DNA of 45,507 bases from Ignatzschineria sp. (GTDB taxonomy: Bacteria > Pseudomonadota > Gammaproteobacteria > Cardiobacteriales > Wohlfahrtiimonadaceae), in contig JASLFU010000045.1 of assembly GCA_030150405.1 (NCBI GenBank), forward strand, positions 1-45,507, written 5' to 3'. The position numbers and the translations under genes were made by a program. The notes under the pieces were generated by a model. It did not search any database. It was not told the origin of the DNA and was given only the letters and a program-made list of their open reading frames with translations. Shown piece after piece: positions 1 to 8,493 of this stretch (position 1 is the stretch's first letter; the number at the start of each line of letters is the position of its first letter).

Positions 1-112
1 TATTTAAGCCTCTGTTTTTGTGGCTTTTTATACTTTGATTAAAAAGAGGGTTTATGCTTTCAGTTCTTTAACAATTTGGATATTATAGGGGTGTCTTGGA
101 GTTTTTACTTCA
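1..112 (+). promoter_or_regulatory. CRISPR leader with boxA-like antitermination site
   Basis: AT-rich sequence directly upstream of the first repeat. It is the leader side because the diverged repeats lie at the other end and the repeats end in CTTAGAAA on this strand. GTTCTTTAACA at 63-73 matches the rRNA-operon boxA consensus (GYTCTTTAAMA); boxA elements are known in leaders of some proteobacterial CRISPR arrays, where they prevent Rho termination inside long arrays. TATACT (29-34) and TATTAT (81-86) are possible -10 elements without a convincing -35. TTATACTTTGATT (28-40) is one mismatch from a reversed IHF consensus, which would suit adaptation. Only the boxA match is strong. Confidence 0.75.
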
Positions 113-3100
113 GTAACCCGCCGCACAGGCGGCTTAGAAAAAAAATCAGGTTCAATATATTCTTCTTTCTTAGTAACCCGCCGCACAGGCGGCTTAGAAA
201 CCCCCAATTTTAAAAAATTGGGGAGACTTTGCGTAACCCGCCGCACAGGCGGCTTAGAAATAACGACAAAGGGCATGGGTTTTAGCCATGCCGTAACCCG
301 CCGCACAGGCGGCTTAGAAACAGCAGGATGGAGAAGAGTTCGCCAATTAGCTGTAACCCGCCGCACAGGCGGCTTAGAAAAAGCGCATTTTTATAATTTG
401 GCAAAGTTAAATGTAACCCGCCGCACAGGCGGCTTAGAAAATCGTTTTTAGAAGCATTATTATTGACCTGTAGTAACCCGCCGCACAGGCGGCTTAGAAA
501 GCTATGCGTGCTTCCGCTTCGCTGTTATAGATGTAACCCGCCGCACAGGCGGCTTAGAAAGCTCCCAATAACCGCCATTGGGCAGAGCAAATGTAACCCG
601 CCGCACAGGCGGCTTAGAAATTTATATAAAATCTAAAACTATCGGTTTCGTGGTAACCCGCCGCACAGGCGGCTTAGAAATAAGAGTGGTTTTAGCGTCT
701 TATATTCCAAGGGTAACCCGCCGCACAGGCGGCTTAGAAATTCTCACTGCTTTCGATTCTCTCATGCCGATCGTAACCCGCCGCACAGGCGGCTTAGAAA
801 AAGTGGTTTGCTCTGATATTGCGCTGAATAGCGTAACCCGCCGCACAGGCGGCTTAGAAATATTTGTGTATAATTATTGCACAAATCGAGTTGTAACCCG
901 CCGCACAGGCGGCTTAGAAAAAATACGCCTTATCGTATTCTCAATTCCCAGTGTAACCCGCCGCACAGGCGGCTTAGAAAACTTCATCAACAGCAACCTC
1001 AATCACGCTTGAGTAACCCGCCGCACAGGCGGCTTAGAAATACATTGACAAACATTAATAGATGGCTCAAAGGTAACCCGCCGCACAGGCGGCTTAGAAA
1101 TTTATGAATGGGTAAGAGATGATATCTTTAATGTAACCCGCCGCACAGGCGGCTTAGAAAGTATACGCATAAATATACGCTGTGCGGCTTAAGTAACCCG
1201 CCGCACAGGCGGCTTAGAAATTCGATCTCTACATAGACTTCACCCATGTCGAGTAACCCGCCGCACAGGCGGCTTAGAAATTCTGAAGAAACTCCTAATT
1301 TATGCGTGATTCGTAACCCGCCGCACAGGCGGCTTAGAAAAAGACCGAGACATATTTACAATTGATACAGGAGTAACCCGCCGCACAGGCGGCTTAGAAA
1401 TGCACCGCTGAAGAACTGATTTGAGCCACTTCGTAACCCGCCGCACAGGCGGCTTAGAAATGCATCAACGTTGAGAATTCTAGACCAAACTTGTAACCCG
1501 CCGCACAGGCGGCTTAGAAAAAATCAAAGAACCATCTAAGCTTGTAGAACGCGTAACCCGCCGCACAGGCGGCTTAGAAAAATTAAAAAAAAGTTCTTCA
1601 CCTTCTTTTAAAGTAACCCGCCGCACAGGCGGCTTAGAAATTCCACGTTTCGACAATAGAAACAGTGGGCAAGTAACCCGCCGCACAGGCGGCTTAGAAA
1701 TTGCGGCCGCATCTGGTAATGGCTCTGCAAAAGTAACCCGCCGCACAGGCGGCTTAGAAAAAGGTGGCAAAAGGGTTCTCTTTATAGATCTCGTAACCCG
1801 CCGCACAGGCGGCTTAGAAAAATGATGGGGATGATTGGAACGATAAGCACTTGTAACCCGCCGCACAGGCGGCTTAGAAAAAAATGTAAACATTTGCCTA
1901 AATAAACCGCCAGTAACCCGCCGCACAGGCGGCTTAGAAATGAATTTAAGGTGTTTTTCTAGTGCAGGATAGGTAACCCGCCGCACAGGCGGCTTAGAAA
2001 TGAAAGCGGTCGCCGTTACTGTAGAGCGATACGTAACCCGCCGCACAGGCGGCTTAGAAACTTAGAGCGGGATAATTGGCAAAATGTATACAGTAACCCG
2101 CCGCACAGGCGGCTTAGAAATTAACATCTTCCGCTGCGTCGATTAAGTCTTCGTAACCCGCCGCACAGGCGGCTTAGAAAAATGAGGTTATAATATGAAT
2201 GATTATCTTATTGTAACCCGCCGCACAGGCGGCTTAGAAATTTCCAACCGTATGTCGGATTTAATCTAAATGGTAACCCGCCGCACAGGCGGCTTAGAAA
2301 CCATATTCTAATAGGGGGTATAGATGGGATTAGTAACCCGCCGCACAGGCGGCTTAGAAAAAAAGTTCTTCAATAAATCGCTTTTCATCAAGTAACCCGC
2401 CGCACAGGCGGCTTAGAAATATTCAGAGGCATTGCAACTTGCAGCGGATCAGTAACCCGCCGCACAGGCGGCTTAGAAAGAAAACTATATCTAAACCTTT
2501 TAATTTATATTGTAACCCGCCGCACAGGCGGCTTAGAAAACTACTTTATAATCTAGTGATCCTTTATCGTAGTAACCCGCCGCACAGGCGGCTTAGAAAT
2601 TTTAATGGAGTTAGATCGTATTGAGGCAGGAGTAACCCGCCGCACAGGCGGCTTAGAAAGTTTCAGGTATTTATGCTGAGGTTGGGCGTAGGTAACCCGC
2701 CGCACAGGCGGCTTAGAAACTTCTGTTGCAACCCAGAATCAAGCATATAAAGTAACCCGCCGCACAGGCGGCTTAGAAATTCTTGTAAAATTTAAATATC
2801 GCTTTACATTTGTAACCCGCCGCACAGGCGGCTTAGAAAAAGCGCCTTCTTCAGCTTCAGCTTCGTAAGTGGTAACCCGCCGCACAGGCGGCTTAGAAAA
2901 GAACATCATCAACCTTTTGCAGAGCCATTATGTAACCCGCCGCACAGGCGGCTTAGAAAAGTAAGCGCCCGATCTCTTCCCGCTTAAGCGCGTAACCCGC
3001 CGCACAGGCGGCTTAGAAATTATTTTGTGTAACCGATTGTATTCATAAATAGTAACCCGCCGCACAGGCGGCTTAGAAATATATTGTAAGTGAAGATGAA

Positions 3101-6018
3101 GACTTAGAATTGTAACCCGCCGCACAGGCGGCTTAGAAACCCATTTGGGGGCGTGCGTCAGTGGGGGGTATGTAACCCGCCGCACAGGCGGCTTAGAAAT
3201 CCAGACCTCGTTAGATTAGAGCTTGAATACAGTAACCCGCCGCACAGGCGGCTTAGAAATTAAAAGGCGTTTACATGCTATTTGGGGGGGTGTAACCCGC
3301 CGCACAGGCGGCTTAGAAAGGCATGAGTATCTGCAAGCGTAGCCAAGTAAGGTAACCCGCCGCACAGGCGGCTTAGAAACGCTGCTCTTCTCACTACGCT
3401 ACTAAATAGTGGTAACCCGCCGCACAGGCGGCTTAGAAATGAGCTATACCACCTTGAGATGATAGCATTCTGTAACCCGCCGCACAGGCGGCTTAGAAAT
3501 TCAACCATAAATAACCCATCCATTCGATCTTGTAACCCGCCGCACAGGCGGCTTAGAAATGATTTTGCAGTGTGGGAGTAATTATGTTTTTGTAACCCGC
3601 CGCACAGGCGGCTTAGAAAAAACATGCATTAGAGATGGCGTATATTCAATGTAACCCGCCGCACAGGCGGCTTAGAAAAAGACGTATATCTAGATTACTA
3701 CGATGGCTCAGTAACCCGCCGCACAGGCGGCTTAGAAAACGCTAGTCTACTGCGTCCTTGAGCAGTGCGAGTAACCCGCCGCACAGGCGGCTTAGAAATC
3801 ACTGATTTGCCTGTAATGACCTTCCCATATGTAACCCGCCGCACAGGCGGCTTAGAAATATATAATATATAAGCGCCCAGATATCCCCCCGTAACCCGCC
3901 GCACAGGCGGCTTAGAAATCCAATTACTAAAAGGGCAGGACAATGGAGCAGTAACCCGCCGCACAGGCGGCTTAGAAATGGTCTTACGGCGTCCTGGTCT
4001 TACGGCGCCCGTAACCCGCCGCACAGGCGGCTTAGAAATTTATGAACTTGTAGGAGGCGCGTGGGTTATGGTAACCCGCCGCACAGGCGGCTTAGAAATG
4101 ATACGCTTGCGCTTTCCTAACATTTTAAATGTAACCCGCCGCACAGGCGGCTTAGAAAAAGACCGATAAAGTCGCAAATCATATCTACTTGTAACCCGCC
4201 GCACAGGCGGCTTAGAAATTCAAAAGATTGTAGGCCTTCTCTAATGTCCCGTAACCCGCCGCACAGGCGGCTTAGAAAAACCACAAAATAGAGTATCGCC
4301 TTTATCTTTTGTAACCCGCCGCACAGGCGGCTTAGAAAAGTCGTTGCGCTCGTACATGCTCCTAATGTCGGTAACCCGCCGCACAGGCGGCTTAGAAAGA
4401 TCTACATCAAGCTTCAAGAATGCGCAGACTGTAACCCGCCGCACAGGCGGCTTAGAAATGTTGAGTTAAACCCTTTCGGCGTTGTTCCTAGTAACCCGCC
4501 GCACAGGCGGCTTAGAAATGTTTAAAAGCCAGCAAGCAAACTGCCTACTGGTAACCCGCCGCACAGGCGGCTTAGAAAAAAGATCACAAATTGATGATGG
4601 GCTTATCGGTGTAACCCGCCGCACAGGCGGCTTAGAAATGATACGAAAGCCGTGTATCTTGTTTTTGAAGGTAACCCGCCGCACAGGCGGCTTAGAAATT
4701 ATTAGTAAAGGCTTATTAAGAAAAGAGATTGTAACCCGCCGCACAGGCGGCTTAGAAAGATGTTTGATAGTTTCATTCTTAATCTCCTTTGTAACCCGCC
4801 GCACAGGCGGCTTAGAAAGATGTTTGATAGTTTCATTCTTAATCTCCTTTGTAACCCGCCGCAAAGGCGGCTTAGAAATTCGGAGGAGTTAGCAATCAAT
4901 CTATGCTTAAGTAACCCGCCGCAAAGGCGGCTTAGAAACCTAGGCGGTGAGTTTTCGATGAAAACATGTAGTAACCCGCCGCAAAGGCGGCTTAGAAACA
5001 AGACGTTTTATCAGTATCTAACATGTGGGAGTAACCCGCCGCAAAGGCGGCTTAGAAATATTGGCTCGCTTAGATTATCACAATGGGTAGGTAACCCGCC
5101 GCAAAGGCGGCTTAGAAAAAACTTCATGAGGGTCTAATGCATAAGCATAAGTAACCCGCCGCAAAGGCGGCTTAGAAACCCACAATAAGCGTCACCAAAA
5201 CATCCCCAATGTAACCCGCCGCAAAGGCGGCTTAGAAACGCTCTATCAACGGATAGAGGGACTTTGCAGTGTAACCCGCCGCAAAGGCGGCTTAGAAAGC
5301 AAAGAGCTCTCTAAAATCCTTGCTTACCCGGTAACCCGCCGCAAAGGCGGCTTAGAAATCTTGAGCCGTAATAAAAAGTCCTTCCATACTGTAACCCGCC
5401 GCAAAGGCGGCTTAGAAAAGAGCGGATCGGTAACGGAGATTGGCACTTGTGTAACCCGCCGCAAAGGCGGCTTAGAAAAGCAACCAAATCAATCAAATGC
5501 CGACCGAATTGTAACCCGCCGCAAAGGCGGCTTAGAAATTGAGCAGTCAAGAATGGACTTACTATCATGCGTAACCCGCCGCAAAGGCGGCTTAAAAACT
5601 CTGCCCTGCGGCGAGCAGACAAGCGCCGGCGTAACCCGCCGCAAAGGCGGCTTAGAAAAATCATCATCATCAGCAATATTTGATTGCTTAGTAACCCGCC
5701 GCAAAGGCGGCTTAGAAACTGCAAGGCGATTAAAGCAAGCTCTAAGAATGGTAACCCGCCGCAAAGGCGGCTTAGAAAAGACTCCAAAGGCTATCTCTCA
5801 AACAAAAAAGGTAACCCGCCGCAAAGGCGGCTTAGAAAACCCAATCAGGAGGCGCACTACATGGATACACGTAACCCGCCGCAAAGGCGGCTTAGAAAAA
5901 TGGCTACCCGTCTACGGCAACACCGAATATGTAACCCGCCGCAAAGGCGGCTTAGAAATTATGGTTTTAGCTTTTTTCCCCTATCCTGCAGTAACCCGCC
6001 GCAAAGGCGGCTTAGAAA
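113..6018 (+). CRISPR. Type I-F CRISPR array, 99 repeats
   Basis: Ninety-nine 28-bp repeats at a 60-bp period with 98 spacers between them. Spacers are 32 bp except spacer 38 (2361-2391) and spacer 59 (3620-3650), which are 31 bp. The repeat begins GTAACC, forms the hairpin CCGCC-GCACA-GGCGG and ends CTTAGAAA. This is the I-F layout, in which Cas6f (Csy4) cuts after G20 and leaves an 8-nt 5' handle. Repeats 1-79 carry loop GCACA; repeats 80-99 (from 4851) carry GCAAA. Repeat 92 (5571-5598) has one further G-to-A change (CTTAAAAA). Spacers 78 and 79 are identical. Transcription should run rightward from the leader. Open reading frames across the array are artefacts of the 20-codon period. Confidence 0.98.
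4759..4850 (+). repeat. Duplicated CRISPR spacer (spacers 78 and 79)
   Basis: The 32-bp spacers at 4759-4790 and 4819-4850 are identical. The repeat between them (4791-4818) is the last with loop GCACA, and the next (4851) is the first with loop GCAAA. A one-unit tandem duplication, or a recombination joining two array segments, happened at this junction. Read on the other strand, the spacer starts with an AAGGAG followed after a short gap by ATG, so the protospacer probably covered the start of a phage gene. Confidence 0.95.
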
Positions 6019-6050
6019 AGGATCGGGATTATTAGCTAAAACGTAAAGGT

Positions 6051-6138
6051 GTTATCCACCGAGAAGGTGGCTGATAAAAATGCAGGATAGGGATATTTAG
6101 CAAAATTGATGTTATCCGTCGAATAGGTGGCCGATTGT
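6051..6138 (+). repeat. Two diverged terminal CRISPR repeats
   Basis: Repeat-like units at 6051-6078 and 6111-6138 continue the exact 60-bp period, each behind a 32-bp spacer-like segment (6019-6050 and 6079-6110). Both begin GTTATCC. The first replaces stem CCGCC/GGCGG by CCACC/GGTGG, so both arms changed in a compensatory way, with loop GAGAA and end CTGATAAA. The second has CCGTC/GGTGG (still pairable with G-U pairs), loop GAATA and end CCGATTGT. They are either decayed ancestral repeats or atypical repeats that Cas6f can still process. Confidence 0.85.
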
Positions 6139-6140
6139 GA

Positions 6141-6170
6141 CCTACAGTTTAGGTTTCTTTCGAGTATAAT
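6141..6170 (+). promoter_or_regulatory. Likely promoter of the phosphodiesterase gene
   Basis: A perfect TATAAT at 6165-6170 lies 29 bases before the ATG at 6200. The -35 is weak (CCTACA at 6141-6146, 18-bp spacing). The promoter starts only three bases after the last diverged CRISPR repeat. AGAGAGAGGAGG at 6181-6192 supplies a strong ribosome binding site. Confidence 0.55.
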
Positions 6171-6199
6171 CGAGCCTTCAAGAGAGAGGAGGCAATAAG

Positions 6200-7987
6200 A
6201 TGGCATTATTACAGCGGGTATTTGGACGAATCCGTTTTTATTGGGCGGATTATGTTCGGAGTTATCTCTTTTTGCAATTTATTCGGCTCTTTTTAGTTTT
6301 GCCATTTTTAAGCTTTCTTTTCTATAAGATTTTAGGAGTAACGGGGATTGAAAGCCTCACAAGTCAAACACTTTTGGAGGTTTTGCTTTCACCTTGGGCG
6401 TTGCTCTATGGTGGGCTTTTTCTTTTAACTACGCTGTTTGCCATCTATTATGAGCTCGGCTACTATTTTTTATTAGCGGATGATCAGCGGCAGGGCAGGC
6501 CGTTTAAGATCCGGGCTCTTGTTCGGCGTTTAAATCGCAATGCTCCCCATTTTTTAAGTCTGCATTCACTGCTTTTAATGGGCTATTTTTTCCTGATATT
6601 GCCTGTTATCTCTTTTGGCATTAGCCCAACTCTGCTCGAAAATTTAAAGATCCCCCATTTTATTGTAGATGAGCTGCTGCTCTCCCCTTCGGGGCGGACT
6701 CTCTATTTCTCTTTATTGCTCTTATTAGGTTTTATCGGCTTACGCTTAATCTATTCCCTCTATTTTTTCACGCTCGATTCGCAGCGTAATATTGGGGCAT
6801 CTATTATTAAAAGTTGGCGTTATTCCCGGGGTAGAGTGATGAAAAGTGCACTGATTTTGGGAGGTTTGTCGCTCTCTTTCTCTCTGGTGGTCTCGCTTTT
6901 AGCGATTATTGTTTTTGTGCCGCTTTTTTTGGTGGAGAGAGTACTGCCGCCGCTAGCGCCGATTTTTTCTGGGCTTTCACTCTCTTTAATGCAGTTTTTG
7001 CTCTTTATTCTTGCCGGCTTAGTAATGCCAGTGATCACCAATACTATTGTAGAGCTCGCCACAGAGGGGGAAACTAGGGCAGAACCTAACAAGAGAGCGC
7101 CCGAGCAGGGGCGGCCAACACTCTATATTCTGGAACTTATCCGGCGATTTCCGACCTTACTACTGCTGTTTACCCTAGCGGGAGCGGGGGTTATTTTTGG
7201 AAATATTCAGGCAGTTAATCAACTTATCTATCAGCCGAATACCTTAATTATTGCCCACCGGGGATTTTTAGAAGGAGGGGTTGAGAATACCCTTGGTTCT
7301 TTAAGGGCGGCAAAACAGGCGGGGGCGGATCTTGTGGAGATGGATATTCAAGAGACGAAAGATGGCCAATTTGTTGTATTGCATGATTATAATCTTAAGC
7401 GATTGGCGGGATTAGAGCGGGAGAGCCATACTCTAACGCTGGCTGAGTTTGAAGAGATTGAGGTGATGCAAAATGGTTTTCGGGAGTCGATACCTTCTCT
7501 TAAAAACTATATTTTAACGGCTAAAGATCTGGAGATTCCGCTTCTTATTGAGGTAAAGCCCCATGGTTATGAGAGCCCTGATATGGCTGCAAACCTGGTG
7601 AAGCTTTTACGATCTTTAGAGGTGAATGAGCAGTTTTTAGTTCAATCGCTTGATCGTAAACTCTTAGATGAGATTAAGGCCTTAGGCCCGGAGATTAAGA
7701 CAGGTTACGTTTTGCCTTTAAATATTGGGGCGCTCCCTAAAACAGAGCATGACTTTTTAGTTATTGAAGAATTTTCGGTTACTCCCAATTTAATTCAAGC
7801 CGCTGAGAAGCAGGGCATTCTACTCTTTTTATGGACGATTAATCGCGATGATTTGATGCGTAAGTACCTTCGATTAGATGTTGATGGCATGATTACAAAT
7901 CACCCCGATCGGGCATTAAAGTTTCGTAATGAAAGTGAAGAGACTAAAACCTTTATCCGCCGTGTAAAGCACTTTTTAGGGTGGTAG
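6200..7987 (+). CDS. Membrane-bound glycerophosphodiester phosphodiesterase
   Basis: A 595-residue two-part protein. Roughly residues 1-340 are a polytopic membrane region with about seven hydrophobic segments, resembling the membrane domain found in one class of bacterial glycerophosphodiester phosphodiesterases. The C-terminal part (about 345-580) is a GDPD TIM barrel: it opens with LIIAHRG, followed by GGVENT and LVEMDIQETKDG, then VVLHD, which supply the catalytic His pair and the metal-binding Glu/Asp residues. The family hydrolyses glycerophosphodiesters to glycerol-3-phosphate and an alcohol; the membrane domain places this near lipid substrates. GGAGG seven bases upstream fixes the ATG. 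It stands alone, convergent with the SSB-like gene, and is an ordinary chromosomal gene flanking the array. Confidence 0.9.
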   Translation: MALLQRVFGRIRFYWADYVRSYLFLQFIRLFLVLPFLSFLFYKILGVTGIESLTSQTLLEVLLSPWALLYGGLFLLTTLFAIYYELGYYFLLADDQRQGRPFKIRALVRRLNRNAPHFLSLHSLLLMGYFFLILPVISFGISPTLLENLKIPHFIVDELLLSPSGRTLYFSLLLLLGFIGLRLIYSLYFFTLDSQRNIGASIIKSWRYSRGRVMKSALILGGLSLSFSLVVSLLAIIVFVPLFLVERVLPPLAPIFSGLSLSLMQFLLFILAGLVMPVITNTIVELATEGETRAEPNKRAPEQGRPTLYILELIRRFPTLLLLFTLAGAGVIFGNIQAVNQLIYQPNTLIIAHRGFLEGGVENTLGSLRAAKQAGADLVEMDIQETKDGQFVVLHDYNLKRLAGLERESHTLTLAEFEEIEVMQNGFRESIPSLKNYILTAKDLEIPLLIEVKPHGYESPDMAANLVKLLRSLEVNEQFLVQSLDRKLLDEIKALGPEIKTGYVLPLNIGALPKTEHDFLVIEEFSVTPNLIQAAEKQGILLFLWTINRDDLMRKYLRLDVDGMITNHPDRALKFRNESEETKTFIRRVKHFLGW

Positions 7988-7993
7988 GGGAGC

Positions 7994-8407
7994 TTAGAAA
8001 GGGATGTTGTTGTAGATCTCTTCGAGCTCCTGAAGTAGCTCATTATCCCGGCGACCATCCGGTTTTTCGGGGAAGGGCTCATCTCCAAGAAGTAGAAATT
8101 TACGCACAATAATCTCTAAAGTTGTGCGTTCGATGCCGAGCTTATCCTGATAACGATTGTGATAAATCGTTCCTTCGACATAGAGCTGCCGGCCCTTAGT
8201 TAGAAGTGATTTTGCGAGCTCCGCCCGCTTTCCCACAAAATTGAGCCGATGCCATTCAGTATGCTCTTGCCACTCATGATCTTTATTACGAAAGCGATCT
8301 GTCGTTGCGAGCGTAGTGGTGGTAATGGGGGAGCCATTAGCGGTAAATCGCAGATCGGGATCTCGTCCGAGACGACCGACTAAGATCACTCTATTTACTC
8401 CGTGCAT
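7994..8407 (-). CDS. Single-stranded DNA-binding protein paralogue
   Basis: 137 residues with an OB fold typical of SSB: NRVILVGRLGRDPDLRFT at the N-terminus, then WHRLNFVGKRAELA and GRQLYVEG. The C-terminus is acidic and ends NNIPF, close to the canonical DDDIPF tip that recruits repair and replication partners. It is shorter than a usual housekeeping SSB (about 170-180 residues) because the linker is nearly absent. It lies outside the prophage and is distinct from the phage SSB at 10344-10796. GGAGG just before the ATG supports the start. It may be a secondary SSB for recombination or competence, or a domesticated phage gene. Confidence 0.88.
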   Translation of the reverse strand: MHGVNRVILVGRLGRDPDLRFTANGSPITTTTLATTDRFRNKDHEWQEHTEWHRLNFVGKRAELAKSLLTKGRQLYVEGTIYHNRYQDKLGIERTTLEIIVRKFLLLGDEPFPEKPDGRRDNELLQELEEIYNNIPF

Positions 8408-8493
8408 ATGGCCTCCTTAAACATCTACGTTACGCTAATTCTATTTTACCTCTTTTATGTAAGCGTAGCTTATTCAGCAGCGATTGAAAATGA

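Noticed and set aside
1941..1972. Spacer 31 ends in TGCAGGATAG, shared with the terminal spacer family
   Set aside because: A ten-base match at one end is expected by chance among this many spacers; no further similarity.
1581..2391. Spacers 25 and 38 share an A-rich 12-base word (AAAAGTTCTTCA)
   Set aside because: Low complexity and no extension; compatible with chance.
113..6046. Many open reading frames across the CRISPR array on both strands
   Set aside because: The 60-bp repeat period equals 20 codons, so the repeat reads as a recurring peptide in any open frame. There are no ribosome binding sites or protein families.
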